Source: Candidatus Gastranaerophilales bacterium
Lineage (GTDB): Bacteria; Cyanobacteriota; Vampirovibrionia; Gastranaerophilales; Gastranaerophilaceae
Length of the DNA stretch: 64,000 nt
NCBI GenBank assembly: GCA_944325065.1
Contig: CALUYS010000002.1
Location: 62,001-126,000, forward strand
Direction: 5' to 3'
The notes beneath the pieces were generated by a model. It saw nothing but the letters and a program-made list of their open reading frames with translations. It did not search any database and was not told the DNA's origin. Each line of letters begins with the position of its first letter. The first letter of the stretch is position 1. Below, piece after piece: positions 1 to 8,518 of the stretch. The translations under genes and the position numbers were made by a program.

Positions 1-209
1 GCACGGGCTGCATATAAACGAACAGAACCATTTTTATCGTTTTTTAATACATTAATTAAGGGGGCAACTGCATTAATATCACCCATTTCGCCTAATACAC
101 GGGCAGCATTATATCGAACTTTTTCTGAATTGCTAGTTTGTAAATCTTCAAGTAATTCGACAAATGTTTTTTTTGACTGTTTTTTTCTTGAATTCACACT
201 AATTGACAT
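1..209 (-). CDS. HEAT-repeat protein, 5' part only
   Basis: The first 69 codons of a leftward gene that runs off the window. After a basic Ser/Lys-rich start (MSISVNSRKK) come the typical HEAT helices: LLEDLQTSNSEKVRYNAARV followed by LGEMGDINAVAPLINVLK and then SVRLYAARA. A strong Shine-Dalgarno (GGAGGAAAAG read on the minus strand) sits directly before the ATG. HEAT and PBS-lyase-like repeats form helical scaffolds for protein contacts, so the partner and role cannot be told from this fragment. A second HEAT protein lies at 31838-32956. Confidence 0.75.
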   Translation of the reverse strand, partial: MSISVNSRKKQSKKTFVELLEDLQTSNSEKVRYNAARVLGEMGDINAVAPLINVLKNDKNGSVRLYAAR

Positions 210-598
210 GCTTTTCCTCCAGCATTTAAATAATTCACACTACACATTTATATAAAGTATTTCATTAAATAAAAATTGCTAAATTTTTCAAGATTGTTAA
301 GTTTCATTAATAATTGTTATCCCAACACTTTATTTAACTTACTTTCTTATTATAACATTTTTTTCAATATTTTCCTACTATATTAATATTAATTAACAAA
401 AAGATTTGAATTGTTTTTATAATGTAAAGTGTATTTTAATAGTGTCAATGTTTTGCCTTGTTAATAAAACTTAACATTGTTGCATTATTTTTTGTTTTTG
501 TTATATATCAACAAAAATAGTATGTGGATAATAGAATTTAAAAAGAGTGTGAAAAAAGTTTATATTAAAGACGTAAAATTTTAAGGTAAAATAAATTT
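210..598. other. Intergenic AT-rich stretch
   Basis: No open frame with coding character was seen on either strand. The sequence is very AT-rich and must contain the leftward promoter of the HEAT gene, but no clear -35/-10 pair was assigned. Confidence 0.5.
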
Positions 599-929
599 AC
601 GGGAAAAATATTATTTGGATTTTTTAGATTTATTATAGTGCTAATTCTTTTGTTTATTTTATTTATTGGATGTTATATTGTCAAAAGAAGAATATAACTT
701 TATTATTCCTATTCCAAAATATATGCAAAACAAGAGGATAAAGAACTTGCTATATTAATTGAAAATATGATAAAAAAATTTATTACTTAAAAATGAAAAT
801 AATCAAAATGAAAAAGATATAAAAACTAGACAAGATACTTCTTATGGTAAAAAAACAAATAAAAAGTCTACATCATCTTCAAATGATGGTCATTGGGTAA
901 TGATAAACGGAAATCATCGTTTTTATTGA
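599..929 (+). pseudogene. Decayed small membrane protein gene (stop plus frameshift)
   Basis: No intact gene is present, but one protein can be followed through two lesions. A hydrophobic segment (FIIVLILLFILFIGCYIV) ends at an in-frame TAA at 695-697. The same frame continues as a polar helix (SKIYAKQEDKELAILIENMI) into a run of seven A (772-778). The coding frame then shifts by one base and goes on through a Lys/Asn/Ser-rich part to the ending GHWVMINGNHRFY and a TGA at 927-929. The inferred protein is one N-terminal membrane helix followed by a charged domain. No ATG or good ribosome site was found at the 5' end. Its function is unknown. The reading rests on frame continuity alone and could be partly chance in such AT-rich DNA. 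Confidence 0.4.
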
Positions 930-1336
930 AAATTAAATTTTATTATAAATTATTTTTTTTGAAAAGGAATTTTATTTTGTCTTCTGATGCAATATGCAAC
1001 ATAAGTATTCCAAATATAACGATATTAATAAATGAGAAGAATGAAGCTAAATTACTTGACATTTTTTACTCCGTATTCAAGCATTCCTAAAACAAAATTT
1101 ATGATAGTCTTTATAAATATTGTTAACTTGCAGATGATAAATTTTTGTTTATTATCATTTTTAGCCTTTACAAATAATCAATTAATGAAAGCGAAAAAAT
1201 CTGTTTAAAAAAGAAATCAAAGTATTTTATAGGAATTAATTTTTAAATATGAAACTTATCCTTGCATAAAATTTAATATATTAAATTTATTTTTCAATTC
1301 GTTATAATCGGAGTTTGAAATGAATATAAAGCACAA
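930..1336. other. Intergenic stretch without recognisable gene
   Basis: About 400 bases between the decayed membrane-protein gene and the AbrB-like gene. A short open frame on the plus strand (893-1090) overlaps the decayed gene in another frame and looks like a by-product of base composition. No toxin gene of the MazF or PemK kind was recognised beside the antitoxin. Confidence 0.45.
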
Positions 1337-1501
1337 CTACTCATCATCATGAGCCTTTTTATATTTTTGAATTGTTAACTTATCTTTTTCAACAATGAGT
1401 TCAACTTCGTCAATAGCCGGATTGACCTTTAATAAATCAAGAATTGATATTGGAATAATTAAACCCCAACTATTTCCTATATTACGAAGTTTTTTATGCA
1501 T
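1337..1501 (-). CDS. AbrB/MazE-type DNA-binding protein (orphan antitoxin-like)
   Basis: A 54-residue protein with the hallmark SpoVT-AbrB swapped-hairpin sequence: KKLRNIGNSWGLIIPISIL, then a short helix, then EVELIVEKDKLTI. In MazE-like antitoxins this fold dimerises, binds the operon promoter, and uses a C-terminal tail to block the toxin. Here the tail is short and acidic (HDDE). GGAAAGAG precedes the ATG at a suitable distance. No toxin gene lies on either side: upstream is a frameshifted remnant and downstream is non-coding. It may therefore be an orphan antitoxin or a stand-alone AbrB-like regulator. The family call is firm, the role is not. Confidence 0.8.
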   Translation of the reverse strand: MHKKLRNIGNSWGLIIPISILDLLKVNPAIDEVELIVEKDKLTIQKYKKAHDDE

Positions 1502-1601
1502 TTTCTCTTTCCATTAATTATATATAATAATATTATATACATTATGTTGGACAAAAGATTACTATTATGTTATAACTTAATAGTAACAAAGGTAAATATT
1601 T

Positions 1602-1915
1602 ATGAAGCAAAAAAAAGAAACTGTTATTTTAAATCTTGATAATGATATGTTTATTTACAAAAGACATATTTGGGGTAGTTTTCAAGATGTTTTAAAAAAT
1701 GAAAAGGAATTTATAATAAAACTTGCAGAAGAATATGAGGTTAAATTGTATACAAAAAAAATAAAACTACCATTGAAGACGTGTTAGCACAATATGGTCT
1801 TAATAAATATTTTAAATCAGTAATAACAACAAAACCAAGAAAGTATTTATATATTAAATATTATACTCCTTATGCATTTACATCTCAAGCCTTTTTGGGG
1901 AAGCCCCCGGCATAG
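1602..1915 (+). pseudogene. Frameshifted gene, weakly HAD-like
   Basis: A first frame from ATG 1602 (ETVILNLDNDMFIYKR... EEYEVKLYT) stops early at 1785-1787. Adding one base in the run of eight A at 1754-1761 would continue it as TTIEDVLAQYGLNKYF, then SVITTKPRKYLYIK, to a TAG at 1913-1915. The joined order (hydrophobic strand with acidic residues, a helix, VKLYT, then a GLNKYF-like segment) resembles a small haloacid-dehalogenase-type domain, but the nucleophile motif is DND rather than DxDGT. The resemblance is suggestive only. An upstream AAAGG could serve as ribosome site. The 3' end overlaps the leftward gene ending at 1878, which also argues for decay. An assembly error in the A-run is possible. 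Confidence 0.45.
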
Positions 1916-2090
1916 TGTTGTTATAAATATTTAAATCCTCATGTTTTGATTTATAATATTGTCTTAAATATTGGTTATTTTTAATTTCTTCTTCGCAGTA
2001 TAAGACATCTTCAACGTTCCGTAAATACTCAACAAAACGCATTTGTTCTTCATCAAAATTATAGTCCCTAATCAATTTAATAATATCCAT
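1878..2090 (-). CDS. Small hypothetical protein, 70 aa
   Basis: A 70-residue acidic, mostly helical protein (MDIIKLIRDYNFDEEQMRFV...) with no motif I recognise. It follows rsmD in the same direction with a gap of about 45 bases, so it may be co-transcribed with gltD and rsmD. The last ten residues (PGASPKRLEM) differ in character from the rest and are encoded in a GC-richer patch, as if the 3' end had been replaced. The ribosome site is weak. It may be a real small gene or a truncated one. Confidence 0.45.
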   Translation of the reverse strand: MDIIKLIRDYNFDEEQMRFVEYLRNVEDVLYCEEEIKNNQYLRQYYKSKHEDLNIYNNTMPGASPKRLEM

Positions 2091-2135
2091 ATTATTATTT
2101 TAAAGGATAAAGACATGACATTCATTATTTTTCAT

Positions 2136-2675
2136 TTAAATGTTAAGTTTTAAAAAGATAATTTTTGTATCTGAATATTTTTTCTCACTTAAAATTTTGT
2201 AACAATTGAAATTAATTGTCACATCAACACTTGTTTCAAGTATTAAAAAAGAATTATCATCATTTAATAGGTTATCATTTTTAACTTTATCAATAATTTT
2301 TTGATAAAGTCCCTTAAAATATGGAGGGTCTGCGTATATTATATCAAAACTTTTGTCATAATTTACATTTAAAGCATTCTTAATAAACAAATTTGGAGTA
2401 AGCCCTAAATTTTTATAATTTTCCTTTATTATTTTGGCAGTCTTAAAATCATTTTCGACGGCAACAACATCTTTAAAACCTCTTGATAATGCCTCAAGAC
2501 CCATAATACCTGAACCTGCAAACATATCCAAAAAGCTTTTATCGTCAAAATTCCCAATTAAATTATTAAGAATATTAAAAACACTTTGACGCGTTTTAGA
2601 TAAAGTTGGTCGAACTGATAAAGATTTTGGAGCAATAATTTTCCGTCCGTTAAATTTACCGCCTGTTATTTGCAT
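2136..2675 (-). CDS. rsmD: 16S rRNA (guanine-966-N2)-methyltransferase RsmD
   Basis: A 179-residue class I SAM-dependent methyltransferase. The N-terminus (MQITGGKFNGRKI) and the RPTLSKTRQSVFNIL helix are typical of RsmD. The SAM-binding motif I is FLDMFAGSGIMGLEALSRG around residues 48-65, and the catalytic motif YADPPY is at 114-119. RsmD methylates G966 of 16S rRNA during assembly of the 30S subunit in the cytoplasm. The length is normal for the family. The start overlaps the end of the upstream gltD homologue by 10 bases, indicating one transcript. Confidence 0.93.
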   Translation of the reverse strand: MQITGGKFNGRKIIAPKSLSVRPTLSKTRQSVFNILNNLIGNFDDKSFLDMFAGSGIMGLEALSRGFKDVVAVENDFKTAKIIKENYKNLGLTPNLFIKNALNVNYDKSFDIIYADPPYFKGLYQKIIDKVKNDNLLNDDNSFLILETSVDVTINFNCYKILSEKKYSDTKIIFLKLNI

Positions 2676-4048
2676 TCTTTTAAGTATTCATTTATTGCAC
2701 AAGCGGCACGTTTCCCTGCACCCATAGCATTTATAGCGTTTGATTCACCGTTTGGAGCAACATCTCCACCAGCATATACTCCGTCGATCGATGTTTTGCC
2801 CGTTTCTTTATCAATAATTATATAGCCATATTTGTCAGTAATTAAATTCAAACCTTCCTCATTTGCTGATGATTGAATAATAGGGTTTGGACCTGTTCCC
2901 AAAGCAACAATAACAGTATCAACGTCCATATCAACAATTTCACCTGTTGAAATAGGACGACGACGACCTGATTCATCAGGCTCACCTAACTCCATAACTT
3001 CAAGTTGTAAAGTTTTCACATAACCATTTTCACCAACTATTTCGTTGGGAGAATGCAAAAGTTTAAATATAACACCTTCTTCTTTAGCATGACGAATTTC
3101 TTCAAGTCTTGCGGGCAATTCAGTTTCGGTGCGACGATAAACAATATAAACTTCTTTAAAACCTACGCGTACTGCAGTTCTTGCAGCATCCATTGCAACA
3201 TTCCCGCCGCCTATAATAGCAGCTTTTGTGCCAACTCTTAATGGTGTTGAAGAATTTTCATCATTTGCATTCATCAAATTAACTCGAGTTAAAAACTCAT
3301 TTGCACTATATACACCATTTAGGTTTTCACCTTTAATATTAAGCATTTTAGGCAACCCAGCACCGGAACAAATAAATATAGCATCATACCCATCTTCTTT
3401 TAATTGGTTTATTGTAATGGATTTCCCAACAACAACATTCTTTTCAAATTTTACACCTAATTCTTTTAGGTTATCTATTTCACGGTTTAAAACTTGACGT
3501 GGAAGTCTAAATGGTGGAATGCCATACCTTAAAACTCCGCCTAATTTGTGTAATGCTTCAAAAACGGTAACATCATGACCTGCTTTTCTCAAATCACAAG
3601 CAGCTGTCATGCCTGCACATCCAGAACCAATTATTGCAACTTTTTTTCCGCTTGGTACAATTGTACATTCTTTTGCTTTTGAATTATCACCAACAAATCT
3701 TTCAAGTGCTCCAATAGCAACACTTTCACCTTTAATACCTAAAACACAAGACCCTTCACATTGACGTTCTTGAGGACAAACACGCCCACAAACAGAAGGA
3801 AGCATTGATGTTTTTCTAATAATCTCTCCAGCTGATTCAATATCTCCTTCTTTTACTTTTTGTATAAAACCTGGAATATTTATATTAACAGGACAACCTT
3901 GAACACACCGTGGATTTTTACAATTTAAACAACGAGAAGCTTCAAGCCTAGCTTGGTCGGGAAGAAAGTTACTTTCAACAGCCTCAAAATTGTTTCTTCT
4001 TGTATTTTTATCCTGTTCTTTTGGTTTTTGTCGTTCAATTTTTGTCAT
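2666..4048 (-). CDS. gltD: Glutamate synthase small subunit homologue (NADPH, FAD, Fe-S)
   Basis: A 460-residue flavoprotein oxidoreductase of the GltD/GltA (homotetrameric type) family. The N-terminal cysteine cluster reads C-x2-C-x4-C-x3-CP at residues 40-53, with a second set in SVCGRVCPQERQCEGSC, as in the Fe-S domain of the GltD subunit and of dihydropyrimidine dehydrogenase. The FAD-binding GSGCAGM follows near residue 140 and the NADPH-binding IIGGGNVAMDAA near 275. The C-terminal GVYAGGDV is the second FAD motif. Such proteins pass electrons from NADPH to a glutamate synthase large subunit or, when alone, to other acceptors. No large subunit is seen here, so the exact acceptor is unknown. 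Confidence 0.88.
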   Translation of the reverse strand: MTKIERQKPKEQDKNTRRNNFEAVESNFLPDQARLEASRCLNCKNPRCVQGCPVNINIPGFIQKVKEGDIESAGEIIRKTSMLPSVCGRVCPQERQCEGSCVLGIKGESVAIGALERFVGDNSKAKECTIVPSGKKVAIIGSGCAGMTAACDLRKAGHDVTVFEALHKLGGVLRYGIPPFRLPRQVLNREIDNLKELGVKFEKNVVVGKSITINQLKEDGYDAIFICSGAGLPKMLNIKGENLNGVYSANEFLTRVNLMNANDENSSTPLRVGTKAAIIGGGNVAMDAARTAVRVGFKEVYIVYRRTETELPARLEEIRHAKEEGVIFKLLHSPNEIVGENGYVKTLQLEVMELGEPDESGRRRPISTGEIVDMDVDTVIVALGTGPNPIIQSSANEEGLNLITDKYGYIIIDKETGKTSIDGVYAGGDVAPNGESNAINAMGAGKRAACAINEYLKECK

Positions 4049-4201
4049 CGCTTATTCATTCTCCAAATTCTTCTTCTTGACTAAAAATTTAACATAAGTA
4101 TTTATCAATAACAAGAGGGAAAAAATATTTTATTTTTTTTACTACTTGTTTTTTTATTTTTTTATACTACTATCTAATATGTAACAGTCAAGGAGGTAAA
4201 A

Positions 4202-5539
4202 ATGCAAGTTAAATTTAACACTTTTAAGGAATTAAACAACACAAATCTAAATTATGATTTTAATAAAAAAAATAAGGTAACAAAAACTAGTCAAAATTTG
4301 AATATTAATAGTAATAACTATCCATATTCAAAGGATGTAGTGTTTGCTTTAAAAAATCACAGTATTTCTTTTGGTAAAGCATTACCATTTGATAAGAATA
4401 AAAAAGCTACTCAAAAAAAAATACCTATAGCACAAAATGTCAGGAGAGCTTGGGAGGATTTACCATATCGTGAAAGAAGAAGCCAATTTATAACAAGGGT
4501 AAACAATGCAATGCAAAATTTAAGGCGTAATTTAGCAAATGTTAATACTCCAATAGAAAATCAAAACCCACAAAATACGAATATAAACATAAATCCTTCT
4601 GTTAGGGGTTATATTAATAGTGCTATTAACGCTTCTCGAATTCGATACAATAGTATATTAAACATTATAAGATCAAATGCTCTGAATGATCCAACTTTAT
4701 TAAATAATTTAAATAACATTAGAGCAGGACTAAACTTTTCATCACGGGAAAATGCTATGAATTCTTTTGCTAAGTTACTGTTGATAGAAAAATTACTACT
4801 TTCTAAAGTTGAAGGGCATGATAAATTCTTTAAATTGGCTGAAAATTTAATAACCCCAGATTTTATGAATAATAATATTTTTGCATTTGCTAAAGATCCT
4901 AAAATCTATCATGTATCTGAAGCAGAAAGAGAAATGGAATACACTATATTTATTACTCCGAAGGAATCTAACGATGAAATATTAGGGTTTAAGATTGGAG
5001 ATTTTGAATTAGGCAATATTCAATTAGCAACATTTGAACTATTATATACAGCAGATGATAGTAATGATAGTGATGATTTTGCCCATCGTAAAGTAGATAA
5101 TTTTAGACTTGAGGCTAAACCAGGAAAGGAAATTACAGGATTAAAAGCAAATATATATGAAGTCTCTAGTTTTAGTACAAATGTAGACAAAACTTATTTT
5201 GATCCAGAACAGCATTCTTTTAAAGATATCCATGGAATTTCAGAAATTTATACATACGATATGCAAGAAATTGAAACAGGATGGTCAGATAGTTCTGAAG
5301 ATAATCAACTTAATCCAGCAGAACAATCAAATGAAACATCTGATAACACTATTTCGCAGATTTTATATTTTACGTCTGAAACTAATCAAAAAATAACCGC
5401 AGATAATTTACCTAGCTATGATTGGGATCAGTCTAATGATACAGATCATACAGATCAAGTTCATCTTTATTGGCGGAATAATGACATTATTCTTGAACTA
5501 TCTGATATTCATTTTTCTGATGTGCAAATAAGAAGATAG
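4202..5539 (+). CDS. Unknown protein with N-terminal SFG tag
   Basis: A 445-residue protein of unknown function. The first 60 residues are Asn/Lys-rich and look disordered, ending in SISFGKALPF (residues 54-63), the short SFG-type tag seen in several other unknown proteins of this window. Residues 65-240 are predicted mostly helical, with basic clusters (RERRSQF, MQNLRRNLAN). The rest is rich in acidic and aromatic residues (EIETGWSDSSED, YDWDQSNDTDHT). No classical signal peptide or membrane helix is visible. Translation is well supported by AAGGAGGT at 4190-4197, four bases before the ATG. It is monocistronic and ends in a strong hairpin. The unusual composition would suit an exported or lineage-specific protein, but that is inference. 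Confidence 0.75.
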   Translation: MQVKFNTFKELNNTNLNYDFNKKNKVTKTSQNLNINSNNYPYSKDVVFALKNHSISFGKALPFDKNKKATQKKIPIAQNVRRAWEDLPYRERRSQFITRVNNAMQNLRRNLANVNTPIENQNPQNTNININPSVRGYINSAINASRIRYNSILNIIRSNALNDPTLLNNLNNIRAGLNFSSRENAMNSFAKLLLIEKLLLSKVEGHDKFFKLAENLITPDFMNNNIFAFAKDPKIYHVSEAEREMEYTIFITPKESNDEILGFKIGDFELGNIQLATFELLYTADDSNDSDDFAHRKVDNFRLEAKPGKEITGLKANIYEVSSFSTNVDKTYFDPEQHSFKDIHGISEIYTYDMQEIETGWSDSSEDNQLNPAEQSNETSDNTISQILYFTSETNQKITADNLPSYDWDQSNDTDHTDQVHLYWRNNDIILELSDIHFSDVQIRR

Positions 5540-5550
5540 CTGGAATAAAT

Positions 5551-5591
5551 AAATTGACGTTTTGATATTTAATATATCAAAACGTCAATTT
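5551..5591. terminator. Bidirectional rho-independent terminator
   Basis: A perfect 18-base inverted repeat (arms 5551-5568 and 5574-5591, loop TTAAT) with A/T runs on both outer sides lies between two convergent genes. It can end transcription of the SFG-tagged gene rightwards and of proC leftwards. Confidence 0.85.
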
Positions 5592-5597
5592 TAATAT

Positions 5598-6407
5598 TTA
5601 ATTAGCTAAATTTTTAGCTTTTTCCATAGTATCAATAATAGTTTTATTTAAAATGTTATTTATATTGCTTGTTGCTAAAACATTATTTCCAACTTCTGTA
5701 CATCCGCCTTTTGTTGTTACATTTTCAATTAATTTTTCTATATTAATATTATTTTGCATTCCGTTTAATATCATTTTGCCAGCACCGATAGCTGTTTGAG
5801 CGGACAATTTTAAAGATGTTTCATAATCTAATCCAAGATTATAAGCGGATTTTGCAAATTCATTAATAATATAATAATAAAAAGCTGGTCCAGATCCGGA
5901 AAGTGCTGTTACTATATCAATTTTATTTTCATCAACAATGACAGTTTTGCCAACACTTTGCATGATTTTTTGAGCTAAATTTAAATCTTCATCATTTGCA
6001 TAAGTACCTTTGCATAAACCTGAAATACCTTCATTAATAAGTGCAGGTGTGTTTGGCATAATGCGGATTACTTTTGCTTTATTGTTTAATTTTGTTTCTA
6101 TTTTTTGTGATGAAACGCCAGCAGCTATTGAGATTATAAGTTTTTTCTCATTAATTTCTTTATTAATTTCATCTAAAACTTCATTAATAATAAATGGTTT
6201 TATGCAAATCATAATGATGTCATTATTTTTAACAAGTTCTTGAATTGAATTATAAAATATAGCATTATATTTTTGTTTTATTTCATCAACTATTTGATTA
6301 TTTATATCAAAAAATGAAAAATTAATAAATAATTTTGAATTAAAAATCCCGTTCATAATAGAATTTGCCATTTTCCCAGCACCAATAAAACCTAATTTTT
6401 TATTCAT
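5598..6407 (-). CDS. proC: Pyrroline-5-carboxylate reductase
   Basis: A 269-residue enzyme that reduces 1-pyrroline-5-carboxylate to L-proline with NAD(P)H, the last step of proline synthesis in the cytoplasm. The start LGFIGAGKMA is the Rossmann dinucleotide loop. Further along are MPNTPALINEGISGL, the ALSGSGPAF helix of the C-terminal dimer domain, and TTKGGCTEVG, all hallmarks of ProC. The length is normal. It stands alone between a convergent terminator and the divergent rpmH promoter region. Confidence 0.95.
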   Translation of the reverse strand: MNKKLGFIGAGKMANSIMNGIFNSKLFINFSFFDINNQIVDEIKQKYNAIFYNSIQELVKNNDIIMICIKPFIINEVLDEINKEINEKKLIISIAAGVSSQKIETKLNNKAKVIRIMPNTPALINEGISGLCKGTYANDEDLNLAQKIMQSVGKTVIVDENKIDIVTALSGSGPAFYYYIINEFAKSAYNLGLDYETSLKLSAQTAIGAGKMILNGMQNNINIEKLIENVTTKGGCTEVGNNVLATSNINNILNKTIIDTMEKAKNLAN

Positions 6408-6435
6408 ATAAATTTACCTTTACTAATATAATTAT

Positions 6436-6464
6436 TTGACTAAAATGCATGTGTATTCTATCAT
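6436..6464 (+). promoter_or_regulatory. Sigma-70-type promoter of rpmH-rnpA
   Basis: TTGACT (6436-6441), a 17-base spacer and TATCAT (6459-6464) lie about 45 bases upstream of the rpmH start, which also has a good AAAGGAG ribosome site. Confidence 0.6.
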
Positions 6465-6507
6465 AAGAATAACATAAAATAAAAATAAATATAAAAAGGA
6501 GAATAAA

Positions 6508-6660
6508 ATGAGACGAACATTAGAGGGAACAAAAAGAAAAAGACAAAAAGTGAGCGGTTTCCGTGCTCGTATGGCAACGCCAGGTGGTCGTGGTGTTATA
6601 AATCGTCGACGTGCAAAAGGTCGTCATAGACTTGCTATTATTGCTAAAAAGCTTGCCTAA
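6508..6660 (+). CDS. rpmH: 50S ribosomal protein L34
   Basis: A 50-residue highly basic protein starting [14 protein letters not shown] and continuing [25 protein letters not shown]. This is L34, a small protein of the large ribosomal subunit. The RTLEGT...SGFRARM opening follows the cyanobacterial pattern (RTLGGT...SGFRARM) rather than the KRTYQPS form of most bacteria, and is one of the better lineage clues in the window. An AAAGGAG ribosome site lies just upstream. It is followed after two bases by rnpA, the usual pairing. Confidence 0.96.
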   Translation: MRRTLEGTKRKRQKVSGFRARMATPGGRGVINRRRAKGRHRLAIIAKKLA

Positions 6661-6662
6661 TA

Positions 6663-7022
6663 ATGCTTTTAAGAAAATATAGACTTACAAAAAATAGTGC
6701 ATTTATCAATACATATTTAAACAAAAAAATCGTGAGTAACGATTTTTTTGTGCTGTATTTAGGGAAAGTTAAGTCGGCTCAAATTGATATTTCTACAAAG
6801 GTTGGGTTTGTAATTTCTAAGAAAAATATTAAACTTGCTTCAAAACGTAATAAAATAAAACGACAATTAAGAGAAATATATAGGAATTTTGTATTAAATA
6901 AAGAAATTTATAATATTAATAAATATTTATCTTTAGTTTTTATTGTAAAAGCACAATGTTATAATAAGGATTTTCTTTTAATTAAAGAAAAGTTTTTAGA
7001 ACTTGTATCTCAAATTGATTAA
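6663..7022 (+). CDS. rnpA: Ribonuclease P protein component
   Basis: A 119-residue basic protein, the protein subunit that helps RNase P RNA cleave the 5' leader of pre-tRNAs. The defining helix RNKIKRQLREIYR is at residues 62-74, preceded by the strand VGFVISKKNIKLASK. The ATG is two bases after the rpmH stop, so the two are co-translated. Unlike many genomes, yidC does not follow (it is at 44589), and the RNase P RNA is not in the window. Confidence 0.93.
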   Translation: MLLRKYRLTKNSAFINTYLNKKIVSNDFFVLYLGKVKSAQIDISTKVGFVISKKNIKLASKRNKIKRQLREIYRNFVLNKEIYNINKYLSLVFIVKAQCYNKDFLLIKEKFLELVSQID

Positions 7023-7096
7023 TTTATTATTGAAATTTTTGTTTAAGAATGTTATTCTAAAAGAATACTTTAATTAATATTTATAAGGAAGAAAAT

Positions 7097-8461
7097 TTGT
7101 TTGAAAAATTTACTCAAGTTGCCGTTGATGTGGTAATTGAAGCACAATTTGAAGCTTGTTCTTTAAAACATAAAAAAGTATACCCTGAGCATTTTCTTCT
7201 TGGGTTTTTGTCTCAAAAGTATTGTTATGCTTGTAGGCTTCTTAATATCGCAAATATAAATTCTCAAAACTTGAGAGAATTAATTAAAGAAAAACTTAAT
7301 TCAAAGAGATTAAATGAAGAGAATATACAAAATGTTCCATTTAGTTTTAGTACAAAAAGTGTATTAAATAGTGCTATTTCTTTGGCAAAAATTATTACTC
7401 AAAGTTATGTTACACCCGAACATATTTTTATTGCACTTTTAGAATATGAGAAATGTTATGTTAAAGACATTTTAACTCAACTTGGATTTGATGTCGATAA
7501 AAATAAAGCTTTAATGTATAAACTAATTAAACGTAATAAGAAAACTGAAAACATACACCCTGAGGAAGATTTTGCATTGGAAACAAAAAATGAAAGTTCA
7601 GAGCTTGCAACAATATTTGAAGATTTTAAAAATTCAAGTATTTTTAATTCAGCAATGGCAAAACTTACTGCTTCAAATTATGAAATATTGGGAACAGAAC
7701 AGATTTTGCAATCTATTCTTGAGGATAAAAGTTCTGAATTTACACAAATGCTAAATAAAACTGGATTAAGTTTGGAAAAATATTTAAATAAATTATCTGA
7801 AATAACAAATCGAAACGAAGAATTTGAAGAGAAACAAATTGTATTGACTCCAAATGCTTTAAAAACACTTATTGTTGCTTATGAAACAGCAAAAGAGTTT
7901 GGTGATTTAACAATAATGCCGCAACATTTTGTTTTATCATTATTAAAGTCAAAAAAGGGCATTGCTTATCGAATTATGAAAGAGCTAAATGTTGATTTTG
8001 ATTTAATAGCTTCAAATGTAATAAAGCCAATAGAAAGGCAGATGAATGAAGTTACCACAATTATGCGTTTGGCTCATGAAGAAGCTTATAATCTAGGGCA
8101 GAATGTTGTTGGTACTGAATTAATTTTGCTTGGAATTGTAGCTGAGGGAACATCAATAGCTGCAAAAGTGCTTTTAAAACTTGGTGTAAATTTAAAAGAT
8201 ATAAGAACTTGTGTTGAGAAACTTGTGACACCATCTGATGATTATGCTAGTAAAAATTTAAAATTATCCGAACGTGCTAAAAATGTATTAAGTTTGTCAA
8301 GTAAAATAGCTCGTGAATATAAAGTTAAAAAAATTAGGTCAGAACATTTACTTTTAGCAATTACTCAAGAACCTAAATGTGTGGCTATGAAAATATTAAA
8401 TGATTTAGGTGTTGATGTTTTGGAGATTAAATTTGGTATTACAAAAGAGCTTGAAAAATAA
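7097..8461 (+). CDS. Clp N-domain repeat protein without ATPase
   Basis: A 454-residue protein made almost entirely of Clp N-terminal (R-domain) repeats. Six helical units can be traced, each ending in a (T/S/P)EH-(F/L/I)-LLG-like turn: YPEHFLLGFL, TPEHIFIALL, GTEQILQSIL, MPQHFVLSLL, GTELILLGIV, RSEHLLLAI. They pair into three Clp_N domains. No Walker A/B or AAA+ module follows, whereas ClpA, ClpB and ClpC carry one such domain ahead of two ATPase modules. ClpN domains bind substrates or adaptors, so this may act as an adaptor, decoy or scaffold for a Clp chaperone. The start is TTG with AAGGAAG upstream. Confidence 0.8.
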   Translation: MFEKFTQVAVDVVIEAQFEACSLKHKKVYPEHFLLGFLSQKYCYACRLLNIANINSQNLRELIKEKLNSKRLNEENIQNVPFSFSTKSVLNSAISLAKIITQSYVTPEHIFIALLEYEKCYVKDILTQLGFDVDKNKALMYKLIKRNKKTENIHPEEDFALETKNESSELATIFEDFKNSSIFNSAMAKLTASNYEILGTEQILQSILEDKSSEFTQMLNKTGLSLEKYLNKLSEITNRNEEFEEKQIVLTPNALKTLIVAYETAKEFGDLTIMPQHFVLSLLKSKKGIAYRIMKELNVDFDLIASNVIKPIERQMNEVTTIMRLAHEEAYNLGQNVVGTELILLGIVAEGTSIAAKVLLKLGVNLKDIRTCVEKLVTPSDDYASKNLKLSERAKNVLSLSSKIAREYKVKKIRSEHLLLAITQEPKCVAMKILNDLGVDVLEIKFGITKELEK

Positions 8462-8518
8462 CCTTCTTGATGTATAATTTATATGATTTACAATATGAAA
8501 AATTAAGGAGATGTTAAA

